A stretch of DNA of 64,000 bases, from positions 3,759,501 to 3,823,500 of the forward strand of contig NZ_CP083956.1 of the NCBI RefSeq assembly GCF_006442795.2, in the 5' to 3' direction. This document shows, one piece after another, positions 46,764 to 58,326 of the stretch. The DNA comes from Mesorhizobium sp. B1-1-8 (GTDB lineage Bacteria > Pseudomonadota > Alphaproteobacteria > Rhizobiales > Rhizobiaceae). The notes under the pieces are model-generated. The model saw only the letters and a list, made by a program, of their open reading frames with translations, was not told the origin of the DNA and made no database searches. A program made the position numbers and the translations under genes. How positions within the stretch are numbered: the first letter of the stretch is position 1; each line of letters starts with the position of its first letter.

Positions 46764-48287
46764 TCATTTGACCGCCGCCCGGCCTTCAATGAGCTCGCGC
46801 AGCACCGGGACCATGGCGGACGGCAGGTCCTCGGCGATCAGCCCTGGGCCGAACCGGCTGCCGACCTCGGCATGGATCCAGACCGCCGCACATGCCGCCT
46901 CGAAGGCCGGCATACCTTGCGCCAAAAGCCCGGCAATAATACCAGCCAAAACATCGCCCGAACCGGCCGTGGCGAGCCAAGGAGCACCATTGCTGTTGAT
47001 TGCCGCCCTGCCGTCGGGCGCGGCGATCACCGTGTCCGGTCCCTTATAGACAAGGATGGCGTTCGCGCGGACGGCCGCCGCGCGGGCCTTGGCCAGTTTG
47101 GAGAGCGCTTCATCACCTGCGATTTCGGGAAACAATCGGCCGAATTCGCCCTCATGCGGCGTCATCGTCAGCGCCGGCGCGTCCGGCCTTGCGGCCGCCT
47201 CGAACAGCGTCGAGGCGGCATTGCGAAACGACGTGATGCCGTCGGCGTCGAGCACGAGCCCTTCTATGCCGCCGTCCTGCCGCTTTCTGGCGAGCACGGC
47301 AAGGGCGAAATCGCGCGCCTTGTCGCCGATGCCGAAGCCGGGTCCGAGGACGAAACTTGACGCCCGGCGATCGCCGACAAAGTCGTGCACGTCCTCGATC
47401 GCATCTGCCTTGCGCAGCATGATCGAAGTCAGGTGCGCGGCATTGACCTGCATGGCATTGGCCGGCGACAGAACGGTCACCGCCCCAGCCCCGCTTCTGG
47501 CCGCCGCAAGCGCCGAGAGCCGCGCCGCGCCAGTCGCTGAAGGTCCACCGGAAAAGATGCCGACATGGCCCCGCCGGTATTTGTGCGCATCGACCGCCGG
47601 AACCGGAAACTCCTCGAGCCACAAGGCCGGGTTGTTGTCGAAGGTTTGCGGCGCGACCTGTGCGATGATCGCGTCACCGATGCCGATGTCGGCAAGCACG
47701 ATCTCGCCGCACCGCTCGCGCCCCGGCAGCAACAAATGCCCCGGCTTCTTGCGCGCGAAGGTGACGGTGGTCGTGGCACGAAAGGCGGTGCCGAGGATCA
47801 CTCCGCTCTCGCCGGAAACGCCGGAAGGAAGATCGACGGCTACCACCGGTAGCTTCAAGTCCGTCGCGATCTCGACAGCCCGGGCGGCATCGCCTGACAG
47901 CGGCTTGGACAGCCCTGCCCCGTAGAGTGCGTCGACAACGATCGAGCCAGGTGCGGCGGCGAACGCCGAAAGCGGCCGCCGTTCAAGCAGGCAATCGGCC
48001 GCGGCGATCGCGGCATCGCTGCCCGCCCGCGGCCGGCCCGACACCCACATCGCGACATCGACGCCCGCCCCTGCCAGCAGCTTGGCCACGACATAGCCAT
48101 CGCCGCCATTGTTGCCGGGGCCGCACAGCACGTGCACCTTCGTTGCAGCCGCGTAGCGCGCCAGCACGACGGCCGCGACCGCTTCGCCGGCGCGCCGCAT
48201 CAGCCCAAAGCCGTCGAGCGGTCCGGCCGCGATCGCCAGCCGGTCGGCCTCGGCCATCTCGGCCGGCGAAAGAAGTTCATTGGTCAT
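46764..48287 (-). CDS. nnrDE: Bifunctional NAD(P)H-hydrate epimerase/dehydratase
   Basis: The 507-residue fusion repairs damaged NAD(P)H hydrates. The N-terminal epimerase part (residues about 1-210) has HVLCGPGNNGGDGYVVA and VVDALYGAGL; the C-terminal ADP-dependent dehydratase part (about 225-495) has GHVGIFSGGPSATGAARLSALAAARSGAG, TPHEGEFGRL and the ATP-site NSNGAPWLATAGSGDVLAGI. ATG 48285-48287 has an AAGAAGTT-like leader and was chosen over an upstream frame. It is divergent from glnB, as in other rhizobia. Confidence 0.95.
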   Translation of the reverse strand: MTNELLSPAEMAEADRLAIAAGPLDGFGLMRRAGEAVAAVVLARYAAATKVHVLCGPGNNGGDGYVVAKLLAGAGVDVAMWVSGRPRAGSDAAIAAADCLLERRPLSAFAAAPGSIVVDALYGAGLSKPLSGDAARAVEIATDLKLPVVAVDLPSGVSGESGVILGTAFRATTTVTFARKKPGHLLLPGRERCGEIVLADIGIGDAIIAQVAPQTFDNNPALWLEEFPVPAVDAHKYRRGHVGIFSGGPSATGAARLSALAAARSGAGAVTVLSPANAMQVNAAHLTSIMLRKADAIEDVHDFVGDRRASSFVLGPGFGIGDKARDFALAVLARKRQDGGIEGLVLDADGITSFRNAASTLFEAAARPDAPALTMTPHEGEFGRLFPEIAGDEALSKLAKARAAAVRANAILVYKGPDTVIAAPDGRAAINSNGAPWLATAGSGDVLAGIIAGLLAQGMPAFEAACAAVWIHAEVGSRFGPGLIAEDLPSAMVPVLRELIEGRAAVK

Positions 48288-48988
<701 letters not shown>

Positions 48989-49049
48989 CACCGCCCACCC
49001 TTTCCGAACCGTCATCATCAAAAAACGTCATCACATAGGGATACATGAC

Positions 49050-50459
49050 ATGACGACAGCCAAAGACATCATGAAGCAGATCAAGGACAACGACGTGAAG
49101 TTCGTCGACCTGCGCTTCACAGATCCGAAGGGCAAGCTGCAGCATGTGACGATGGATGTCGTCGAGGTCGAGGAAGACATGTTCGCCGACGGCGTCATGT
49201 TCGACGGCTCATCGATCGCCGGCTGGAAGGCGATCAACGAGTCCGACATGGTGCTGATGCCCGACACCGACACGGTGCATATGGACCCGTTCTTCGCCCA
49301 GTCGACCATGGTCATCCTGTGCGACATCCTCGATCCGATCTCGGGCGAAGCCTATAACCGCGACCCGCGCGGCACCGCCAAAAAGGCCGAGGCCTACATG
49401 AAGGCAGAAGGCATCGGCGACCAGGTCTTCGTCGGCCCCGAGGCCGAATTCTTCGTGTTCGACGACGTCAAGTACAAGGCGGACCCCTACAACACCGGCT
49501 TCCGCGTCGACTCCACCGAGCTGCCGTCCAACGACGACACTGATTACGAGACCGGCAATCTCGGCCATCGCCCGCGCATCAAGGGCGGCTATTTCCCGGT
49601 GCCACCGATCGATTCCTGCCAGGACATGCGTTCCGAAATGCTGACCGTGCTCGCCGAGATGGGTGTGCGCGTCGAAAAGCATCACCACGAGGTCGCCGCC
49701 GCCCAGCACGAGCTCGGCATCAAGTTCGACACGCTGGTGCGCAACGCCGACAAGATGCTGATCTACAAATATGTCGTGCACCAGGTCGCCAATGCCTATG
49801 GCAAGACGGCCACCTTCATGCCGAAGCCGGTGTTCGGCGACAACGGCTCGGGCATGCATGTCCACCAGTCGATCTGGAAGGGCGGCAAGCCGACCTTCGC
49901 CGGCAACGAATATGCCGGCCTGTCCGAGAGCTGCCTGTTCTATATCGGCGGCATCATCAAGCACGCCAAGGCGATCAACGCCTTCACCAACCCGCTGACC
50001 AACTCCTACAAACGCCTGGTGCCGGGCTATGAGGCGCCGGTGCTGCTTGCCTATTCGGCGCGCAACCGCTCGGCCTCGTGCCGCATTCCGTTCGGCTCCT
50101 CGCCGAAGTCGAAGCGCGTCGAGGTCCGCTTCCCCGATCCCGGCGCCAACCCCTATCTCGGCTTCGCCGCCATGCTGATGGCCGGCCTCGACGGCATCAA
50201 GAACAAGATCCATCCGGGACAGCCGATGGACAAGGATCTCTACGACCTGCCGCCGAAGGAACTGAAGAAGATCCCGACCGTCTGCGGCTCGCTGCGCGAA
50301 GCGCTGCAGAACCTCGACAAGGACCGCGGCTTCCTGAAGGCCGGCGGCGTCTTCGACGACGACCAGATCGACTCTTACATCGAGCTGAAGATGGCCGAGG
50401 TGATGCGCTTCGAGATGACCCCGCATCCGGTCGAGTACGACATGTACTATTCGGTCTAA
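49050..50459 (+). CDS. glnA: Glutamine synthetase I (GlnA)
   Basis: GSI makes glutamine from glutamate and ammonia. The 469-residue protein has the metal ligands in [10 protein letters not shown] and the latch [13 protein letters not shown], the substrate loop [17 protein letters not shown] and the adenylylation-site tyrosine in [15 protein letters not shown] near residue 398. Its length is that of type I-beta GS, which is controlled by GlnE-dependent adenylylation. The ATG at 49050 follows AGGGAT; a 5-bp-earlier ATG is terminated at once. It is probably transcribed from the glnB sigma-54 promoter. Confidence 0.97.
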   Translation: MTTAKDIMKQIKDNDVKFVDLRFTDPKGKLQHVTMDVVEVEEDMFADGVMFDGSSIAGWKAINESDMVLMPDTDTVHMDPFFAQSTMVILCDILDPISGEAYNRDPRGTAKKAEAYMKAEGIGDQVFVGPEAEFFVFDDVKYKADPYNTGFRVDSTELPSNDDTDYETGNLGHRPRIKGGYFPVPPIDSCQDMRSEMLTVLAEMGVRVEKHHHEVAAAQHELGIKFDTLVRNADKMLIYKYVVHQVANAYGKTATFMPKPVFGDNGSGMHVHQSIWKGGKPTFAGNEYAGLSESCLFYIGGIIKHAKAINAFTNPLTNSYKRLVPGYEAPVLLAYSARNRSASCRIPFGSSPKSKRVEVRFPDPGANPYLGFAAMLMAGLDGIKNKIHPGQPMDKDLYDLPPKELKKIPTVCGSLREALQNLDKDRGFLKAGGVFDDDQIDSYIELKMAEVMRFEMTPHPVEYDMYYSV

Positions 50460-50483
50460 GCGAAAGAAATCATTGTAAAAAAG

Positions 50484-50505
50484 AACCCCGGCGAAAGCCG
50501 GGGTT
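50484..50505. terminator. Bidirectional terminator between glnA and glnII
   Basis: A perfect 9-bp stem (AACCCCGGC and GCCGGGGTT) with a GAAA loop has T-runs in both directions: TTTT on the plus side and TTCTTTTTTA on the minus side. It therefore can end glnA from one side and glnII from the other. Confidence 0.88.
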
Positions 50506-50554
50506 TTGATTCGTAGAATGCTTGCAGCGCAGACGCGGTCTGCGCCGCAAACGA

Positions 50555-51595
50555 TCAGGCTGCCGCCGAAACCGATGCTTCGGTCGAAACCTGCGAGATC
50601 GTCTTCAGCACCTGCGAGGCGATTTGGTAGGGGTCGCCCTGCGAGTTCGGACGACGGTCCTCGAGATAGCCGCGATAATCGTTCTTGATGAAGGAGTGCG
50701 GCACGCGGATCGAGGCGCCGCGGTCGGCGACGCCGTAGCTGAACTTGTTCCACGGCGCCGTCTCGTGCTTGCCGGTCAGGCGCTTGTCGTTGTCCGGACC
50801 GTATACGGCGATGTGGTCCATCAGGTTCTTTTCGAACTGCGCCATCAGCGCCTCGAAATAGGCCTTGCCGCCGACTTCGCGCATATAGCTGGTCGAGAAG
50901 TTGCAATGCATGCCCGAGCCGTTCCAGTCGGTGTCGCCGAGCGGTTTGCAGTGGAACTCGATGTCGATGCCGTATTTTTCGGTCAGGCGCAGCAGCAGAT
51001 AGCGCGCCATCCACATCTGGTCGGCTGCCCGCTTGGAGCCCTTGCCGAAGATCTGGAACTCCCACTGGCCCTTGGCCACTTCGGCGTTGATGCCTTCATG
51101 GTTGATGCCGGCAGCGAGGCAGAGGTCGAGATGCTCCTCGACGATCCGGCGCGCGACATCGCCGACATTCTTGTAGCCGACGCCGGTGTAGTACGGACCC
51201 TGCGGGGCCGGGTAGCCGCTCTGCGGGAAGCCGAGCGGACGGCCGTCCTTGTAGAAGAAATACTCCTGCTCGAAGCCGAACCAGGCGCCCTCGTCGTCGA
51301 GGATGGTGGCGCGGCTGTTGGACGCATGCGGCGTGACGCCATCGGGCATCATGACCTCACACATGACGAGAACGCCATTGGTGCGGGCCGGATCCGGGTA
51401 GAGCGCCACCGGCTTCAGCACGCAATCCGAGCTGCGGCCCTCTGCCTGCATGGTCGAGGAGCCATCGAAGCCCCACAGCGGCAGCTGCTCGAGCGTCGGG
51501 AACTCGGCAAATTCCTTGATCTGGGTCTTGCCGCGCAGATTGGGCGTCGGGGTGTAGCCGTCGAGCCAGATATACTCGAGCTTGTATTTGGTCAT
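50555..51595 (-). CDS. glnII: Glutamine synthetase II (GlnII)
   Basis: GSII is the eukaryote-like glutamine synthetase found in rhizobia and related bacteria, and is normally induced under nitrogen limitation through NtrC and sigma-54. The 346-residue protein begins KYKLEYIWLDGYTPTPNLRG and contains LWGFDGSSTMQAEG, GFEQEYFFYKDGRPLGFP, DTDWNGSGMHCNFSTSYMR and DRGASIRVPHSF. Length and motifs are those of GSII (about 340-350). A consensus -24/-12 promoter stands 85 bp upstream. Confidence 0.97.
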   Translation of the reverse strand: MTKYKLEYIWLDGYTPTPNLRGKTQIKEFAEFPTLEQLPLWGFDGSSTMQAEGRSSDCVLKPVALYPDPARTNGVLVMCEVMMPDGVTPHASNSRATILDDEGAWFGFEQEYFFYKDGRPLGFPQSGYPAPQGPYYTGVGYKNVGDVARRIVEEHLDLCLAAGINHEGINAEVAKGQWEFQIFGKGSKRAADQMWMARYLLLRLTEKYGIDIEFHCKPLGDTDWNGSGMHCNFSTSYMREVGGKAYFEALMAQFEKNLMDHIAVYGPDNDKRLTGKHETAPWNKFSYGVADRGASIRVPHSFIKNDYRGYLEDRRPNSQGDPYQIASQVLKTISQVSTEASVSAAA

Positions 51596-51679
51596 TCCAG
51601 TGCCTCTCGTTTGCTAGGACACCGCAAAGTGGCGGTATCAACGCATGGCCGGGCCGAGCCGACCTGCCGATGGTTAAAA

Positions 51680-51695
51680 AGCAAGTCGTGTGCCA
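51680..51695 (-). promoter_or_regulatory. Sigma-54 (-24/-12) promoter of glnII
   Basis: On the minus strand TGGCAC-ACGAC-TTGCT is an exact match to TGGCAC-N5-TTGCW, 85 bp before the glnII ATG. NtrC control is expected from the known biology of glnII. Confidence 0.92.
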
Positions 51696-51781
51696 CTCTC
51701 GCGTCTCCGGATGCAGCAAAATTGCCGCGCGATCGCCGTGAATTTGCTGAGCCGCCTCAGCAATGCGCTCGGATCGATCAA

Positions 51782-51839
51782 GGCCAAATACTGCACAAAT
51801 CCTAGGCAAATACTGATCTTTTCGTAGGCATATTGCCTA
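51782..51839. repeat. 22-bp periodic units upstream of glnII
   Basis: CAAATACTG occurs at 51785-51793 and 51807-51815, and TAGGCA at 51803-51808 and 51825-51830, both pairs 22 bp apart (about two helical turns). The last unit forms the perfect inverted repeat TAGGCA-TAT-TGCCTA (51825-51839). The spacing suggests an activator array on one face of the helix; the protein is unknown, though NtrC is the natural candidate. Confidence 0.6.
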
Positions 51840-51909
51840 AAGGAGTCGCAGGACCTACCTTGGCAAAAGATGAATCGACAAGGCTCCCGGAGAAGCAAGG
51901 AGGTCGGCC

Positions 51910-52101
51910 ATGCAAGCCACGCAATCGCGTCAGTCGGCAAAGATCCTGAGGTTCCCGCTGGCAGGTCGAACGTCTGCCTCAATTTTAGGCGCGAAGGCCA
52001 AATTCGCGGCAGAGCTTGCCTCGCTGCGCACTACGCATGCCGATGTCGACGGCTGGTACCACGAGGCGGCGATCGAGGAAGAAAACCAGCGCAAGAGCTG
52101 A
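51910..52101 (+). CDS. DUF2735-type small protein
   Basis: The 63-residue protein has the pattern SAKILRFPLAGR near the start and GWYHEAAIEEENQRK at the end, which I recognise as DUF2735, a family of about 60-residue rhizobial proteins. AAGGAGGT ends 6 bp before the ATG, a near-perfect ribosome binding site. A strong terminator follows 33 bp after the stop. Divergence from glnII hints at a role in nitrogen metabolism, but none is demonstrated. Confidence 0.85.
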   Translation: MQATQSRQSAKILRFPLAGRTSASILGAKAKFAAELASLRTTHADVDGWYHEAAIEEENQRKS

Positions 52102-52134
52102 TCCGCTTTTCAATATCATGTCTCCAGCGCGAAA

Positions 52135-52169
52135 AGCCCGGCGTGATCGCCCACGCCGGGCTCTTTTTT
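52135..52169 (+). terminator. Rho-independent terminator of the DUF2735-type gene
   Basis: A perfect 11-bp stem (AGCCCGGCGTG and CACGCCGGGCT) with a 6-base loop is followed by CTTTTTTG. Confidence 0.92.
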
Positions 52170-52271
52170 GCAGGCCTGTCGGTTCAGCTGCGCCATTTCC
52201 CGCGGGCACCAGGATCGCGGCGGTCGGCGCCGACAGTTCGGGCGGCTCGACGATCCTTTGCGAAGACCGCT

Positions 52272-52966
52272 TCAGACGCCGAGATAGCGCTGTAGCAGCT
52301 CCGGCCGCGCCTTGATCTCGGCGGCCGGTCCTTCATGGGCGATGTGGCCGTTGTTGATGATGTAGACGCGCTTTGCGAGCGCCAGCGTCGCGGCCAGGTT
52401 CTGTTCCACCAGCACGATGGTCTGTCCGGCATCGGCCAGTTCCCGGCAGGCCTTGACCAGGTCCTGCACGATGACCGGGGCAAGTCCTTCGAACGGCTCA
52501 TCGAGCAGGACGATTTTGGGGTCGCGCACAAGCGCGCGGGCGATCGCCAGCATCTGCTGTTCGCCGCCGGAGAGATCCGTGCCGCGGCTGGTGCGCCGCT
52601 CCTTCAGCCGCGGAAACATGCCGTAGATGCGGTCGAGCGGCCATTTGTTGTCGGCGGTCAGGCCGGCCAAGATTATGTTGTCCTCGACGTTCAGGCTGCC
52701 GAAGATGCGCCGGTCCTCATGCACCAGCTGCATGCCGAGCCGGGCGATGTTGTGCGCCTTCCTGCCCGCCAGTTCCTCGCCGTCGAGCATGACGCTGCCG
52801 CTGCGTGGCGTGACGACACCCATCAGGCTCTTGAGAGTGGTCGATTTGCCGGCGCCGTTGCGGCCGAGAAGCGCGACAACCTCGTTCTTCTCCACCCGCA
52901 TCGACACGTCGAACAGGATGTGGCTGTCGCCGTAATAGCTGTTCAGACCTTTGACCTCGAGCAGGC

Positions 52967-52970
<4 letters not shown>
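52272..52970 (-). CDS. livF: Branched-chain amino acid ABC transporter ATP-binding protein (LivF)
   Basis: The 232-residue ATPase energises import with the permeases encoded upstream. It has Walker A GRNGAGKST near residue 36, signature SGGEQQMLAIAR near residue 135, Walker B ILLDEPF and the switch histidine-containing LVEQN region (VEQNLAATLALA), matching the LivF type. Its ATG overlaps the livMG stop by 4 bp. Final gene of the ABC operon, running from the solute-binding gene at 57273. Confidence 0.93.
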
Positions 52971-54814
<1,844 letters not shown>

Positions 54815-54827
54815 GAGCGGACCGCGT

Positions 54828-55703
54828 TCACTCGCGGCCTGCCGTGCCGAGCAATCCGTAAGGACGGAACACCAGCACGAGGGTCATCGCCACGAAAAGC
54901 ATGACATAGGCATAGCCGGGGTTGAACATCGAGGTGATGGAGATAATCTCGCCGGCGATGATGCCGCCGAGCACCGCGCCCGGGAATGACCCGACACCGC
55001 CGATGACGACCACAACGAAGGTCTGCACCAGGATCGCCTCGCCGACGTCCGGCGCAATCGACACCACTGGCGCGTTGACGATGCCGGCGAAGCCCGCCGC
55101 CATGGCGCCGATGCCGAACACCAGCATGAAGACCTTGTAGACGTCGATGCCCAGCGATCCGACCATGACGGAATCCTCGATACCGGCGCGTACGATCATG
55201 CCGATGCGGGTGCGATAGAGCACTAGATAGAGCGCCAGCAGCGACACGGTGACGATGCCGAGCGCCGCCAGGCGATAGGTCGGATAGACCATGAAGCCCA
55301 AATTGGTGATGCCCTGGAACAGGGCCGGTGGCGGCACCGTCTTGGACAGGCTGCCGAAGAAGAAGCGTACCGCCTCGACGAAGACGATACCGAGACCGAA
55401 GGTAACGAGGATCTGATCCTCTTGCGGACGCGTGTAGAAGTAGCGAATGATCAGCCGCTCCATCAGCACGCCGACCAGCATGACGAAGAGCGAACCGGCG
55501 ACGAGCGCAACGATAAAAGAGCCTGTATAATCGTAGGCGACCCAGCCGGCATAGCCGCCGAGCATGAACATCGCGCCATGCGCAAGATTGAGGACGCCAA
55601 GCGTGCCGTAGATGATCGTCAGGCCGGAGGAAATCAGCGCCAGAAGCGCGCCGAGCACCAGCCCGTTGAAGCATTGCGAAATGAAATTAGCCCAATTGAT
55701 CAC
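54828..55703 (-). CDS. livH: Branched-chain amino acid ABC transporter permease (LivH)
   Basis: This polytopic inner-membrane subunit has the LivH pattern: GALLALISSGLTIIYGTLGVLNLAHGAMFMLGGY near the N-terminus and GGVGSFPGAVLGGIIAG near residue 240. Starting at GTG 55701-55703 (VINWANFISQCF) gives 291 residues, the normal length; the frame is open to ATG 55775, giving 315, but those extra residues are arginine-rich and atypical. No strong ribosome site supports either start, so the N-terminus is uncertain. Confidence 0.85.
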   Translation of the reverse strand: MINWANFISQCFNGLVLGALLALISSGLTIIYGTLGVLNLAHGAMFMLGGYAGWVAYDYTGSFIVALVAGSLFVMLVGVLMERLIIRYFYTRPQEDQILVTFGLGIVFVEAVRFFFGSLSKTVPPPALFQGITNLGFMVYPTYRLAALGIVTVSLLALYLVLYRTRIGMIVRAGIEDSVMVGSLGIDVYKVFMLVFGIGAMAAGFAGIVNAPVVSIAPDVGEAILVQTFVVVVIGGVGSFPGAVLGGIIAGEIISITSMFNPGYAYVMLFVAMTLVLVFRPYGLLGTAGRE

Positions 55704-55905
55704 GCTGCCGCCCGCGTTGAGATTGATGAATAGACGACCGTCGCGGCGCCGTCTGCCTGCCATCATGGCAGGCAATCGATTGCCCTGCGACAGTTAATTG
55801 GCCAGGACTCGGGCCGCGGAGACATGCTTCGCGGCCTTCGACCTGGCCGTAACGGGATGAAAATCCTCCTTCGCACCGGTGATGCGAAGAAGGGTGTCGT
55901 GACGG

Positions 55906-57273
55906 TCAGGTGTAATCACCAAGCTGGCAGCCAAAGGCATCCGGCTTCTGCATCAGCCCTTCGCCGGGCACGATCTCCACGACGTCCCAGAAGTCTTCCT
56001 CGTTCTTCATGTCCTTGGCCGCCTTGCCGCGGACGATGACGACAGGACGAATAAGCTGGTGGTCCTCGGCGCGGAACTTGACGTCGCCGACCATCGACGG
56101 GAAGGTCTCGCCCTTCTCGTACTGCTTGATGACGTCCGGCGGATAGAACGTGCCGGCTTGCGAAACCATCCGCGCCCAGATGGCGAACTGCATATAGGCG
56201 TTTTCCGCACCCCATTCGGGGCGATAACTGTACTTTTTCTGGAATGCATCGACGAACGCTTTTGCCAGCGGAAATTTGTCTTCCATCGTCCACCAGAAAT
56301 CGGTGGCGGCGAACACCCCCTCGGTCAGGTCCGGACCCACTTCCTTGGCCAGAAACGGAATCTGATAAGGGATCACCATCTTCATGGTCGGCGTCAGGCC
56401 GAACTGCTTTGCCTGCTGCACCGACAGCACGGCGTCGCGACCCCAGTTGACGTTGACGATGAACTCAGCGCCGGAATTGGCGATATTGGTGAGGTACTGG
56501 CTGAAGTCCTGCGTTCCGAGCGGGGAGATCTGGTTGGTCACCATTTCCCAGCCGCCCTGGGATGTAAGATAGTCATTGACCGATTTGGTGACGGTGTGGC
56601 CGTAGGTATAGTCAGGCGTCATGAACGCCGCCTTCTTGCCTTTGCCGAAATTCTTGACCAGCACCGGGCCGATGGCGTTAGCGCAGGTTTCGCCATAGAC
56701 GCACTGGCGGAAGGAATAGCGCGCGCAGTCCTTGCCGGTGGTGTCGTTCGAGCCGGAGATTGCCACCAGATACAGGATCTTCTCGCGCTGGGCGAACTTG
56801 TTGAGCGCAACCGCCACCGCCGAAGAGGTAGACCCTGTCATGGCGACGATTTTGTTGTCGTTGATAAAGGTCTGCTGAGACTGCACCGCATTGTTCGGCT
56901 TGGCGGCCGAGTCGGCGACGACCAATTCCACTTTCTTGCCGAGCACGCCCTTGTCGATCTTCGGCGCGATCTGCTTGAGCAGATCATTGCCCTCGTTGAT
57001 GTGCTCGACGGCCAGTTGCATGCCCTTGAGCTCGTCCTCGCCCTGCACGGCATAGGCGCCGGTGCGCGGCACGGTCGCGCCGATATAGACAGTGTTGCCC
57101 TGCGAGCCAGCCGGCCACGTGCCTATCGCCGGCTGGTCGTCGGCATACGCCCGGCCAAGCTGTCCGGCCAAACCAGGGATCAGCGTCGCACCGGCGACGC
57201 CCGCGCCAAGCTGCAAAATGTGACGGCGCGAGAAGCCGCCCGCGCCCTTATCCAGGTTTTTGAACTCTGTCAT
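55906..57273 (-). CDS. ABC transporter substrate-binding protein with Tat signal
   Basis: The 455-residue periplasmic protein captures the ligand for the LivH/LivMG/LivF-type importer. A Tat signal (FSRRHILQLGAGVAGATLIPG) is followed by the type I periplasmic fold (TVYIGATVPRTGAYAVQGEDELKGMQLAVEHINEG, AMTGSTSSAVAVALNKFAQ, AAFMTPDYTYGHTVTKSVNDYL). The family also binds amides, urea or aromatic acids, so the ligand is not known. The gap to livH is 202 bp. The gene is probably first of the operon. Confidence 0.9.
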   Translation of the reverse strand: MTEFKNLDKGAGGFSRRHILQLGAGVAGATLIPGLAGQLGRAYADDQPAIGTWPAGSQGNTVYIGATVPRTGAYAVQGEDELKGMQLAVEHINEGNDLLKQIAPKIDKGVLGKKVELVVADSAAKPNNAVQSQQTFINDNKIVAMTGSTSSAVAVALNKFAQREKILYLVAISGSNDTTGKDCARYSFRQCVYGETCANAIGPVLVKNFGKGKKAAFMTPDYTYGHTVTKSVNDYLTSQGGWEMVTNQISPLGTQDFSQYLTNIANSGAEFIVNVNWGRDAVLSVQQAKQFGLTPTMKMVIPYQIPFLAKEVGPDLTEGVFAATDFWWTMEDKFPLAKAFVDAFQKKYSYRPEWGAENAYMQFAIWARMVSQAGTFYPPDVIKQYEKGETFPSMVGDVKFRAEDHQLIRPVVIVRGKAAKDMKNEEDFWDVVEIVPGEGLMQKPDAFGCQLGDYT

Positions 57274-57530
57274 GCATTCCTCCCATATGTTCCAGGTTTT
57301 GGTTGTAACCGCCTGCCGCTGCTCCTCCCACCAAGCAAACGCCGGCTCCTCGATCCGGATAATGGGCGGCAGAGAACAGGGCCGTCAATGCAACTTTCGT
57401 TTGCTATCGAAGGCGGTTCGAGCGGAAAAATGCTTGATATTCTTGCATTTCCGTCCGATCGGCAGGCATCCGGAGGGTATTGGGCGGCGCCGGCGAATCG
57501 TCTCGTGCCGGCCTGGCGGCCGGGGCCGAT

Positions 57531-58316
57531 CTACAGCGCTTCGAGAAGACGGACCGCGGCCATCATGTCGCGCTTGCGGGCCGAGCGGCGCGCCACGGCT
57601 TCGGCGTCCTGGCCCCAATGCTCGATCTGCCAGTCCTCGTCGACGTGACCGGCCGTCCACGCTTCCTCGCCGTCGAGCTCGCCGAAATCGACGGCGAGCG
57701 CCAACAGCGCCGATCCGGTCAACGAGGTCATGACGTGAATGGCTGCGAGCCGCAGCGGCTCGGCGCGCTGGGCAAGATGAGCGCCAAGGATGGCGATGGT
57801 CTCGCGCGGCTGCTCGACATGGATGACGCCTTCGGCAAGATTGAAGCGCGCGCCGAGACTGCCGCGCGCCCAATCCAGGACCGGATCCCAGAGACGGTTC
57901 TGCCGATCGACCAAGCCTTGCGGGCCATCGGCGCGGTAACAAAGCAGGTCGGACGAAGCGAAGCGCAGGATGTCTTCCAGCACGGCCTGCGGATCGCTGG
58001 CGACGCCGTCGATTGCCGTGTTGACGAGGCGCATCACCGGCATCGTCACAGGGTCGATGACTTCGCCCTGCGCGGCGAATTCCTCGGCGACGAGAGAAGC
58101 CGCTTTTTCGGTCGGCAGCACCAGCAGCGCTTTCCCGGGCGTGCGAACCGGCCTGCCGTCGAGATGGACGGCAAAGCCGTTTTCGACCGGGGCGACCGAC
58201 GCGGTCTTGTAAAAACGCTTCGGCAGCGGCGTCTTCATCTGGATCTGGGCGCGGCGCACCGGATCGGGATCGGAGAGCAGCTTTCCCGCTTCGAGATCGT
58301 TGAGGATATCGCGCAT
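57531..58316 (-). CDS. ATP12-family F1-ATPase assembly chaperone
   Basis: ATP12 binds the alpha subunit during assembly of the F1 sector of ATP synthase. The 261-residue protein has the family pattern KRFYKTASVAPVENGFAVHLDGRPVRTPGKA in two parts near residues 35-65, LLVLPTEKAASLVAEEFAAQG, and CYRADGPQGLVDRQNRLWDPVLDW near residue 135. Length is typical for alphaproteobacterial members. It is 10 bp downstream of the DMT transporter gene, in the rluC-DMT-atp12 run. Confidence 0.92.
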   Translation of the reverse strand: MRDILNDLEAGKLLSDPDPVRRAQIQMKTPLPKRFYKTASVAPVENGFAVHLDGRPVRTPGKALLVLPTEKAASLVAEEFAAQGEVIDPVTMPVMRLVNTAIDGVASDPQAVLEDILRFASSDLLCYRADGPQGLVDRQNRLWDPVLDWARGSLGARFNLAEGVIHVEQPRETIAILGAHLAQRAEPLRLAAIHVMTSLTGSALLALAVDFGELDGEEAWTAGHVDEDWQIEHWGQDAEAVARRSARKRDMMAAVRLLEAL

Positions 58317-58326
58317 GTCGAGCTCC

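Larger units (their letters stand above)
51596..51909. promoter_or_regulatory. Divergent regulatory region between glnII and the DUF2735-type gene
   Basis: The 314-bp region contains the sigma-54 promoter for glnII and, 87-144 bp upstream of it, a run of three related units with about 22-bp spacing (51782-51839). No plus-strand -24/-12 site was found for the divergent small gene, so it probably uses sigma-70. Confidence 0.75.

Noticed and set aside
49045..49052. ATG at 49045 as the glnA start
   Set aside because: It is followed two codons later by a stop codon (ATG ACA TGA); the glnA frame begins at the ATG at 49050.
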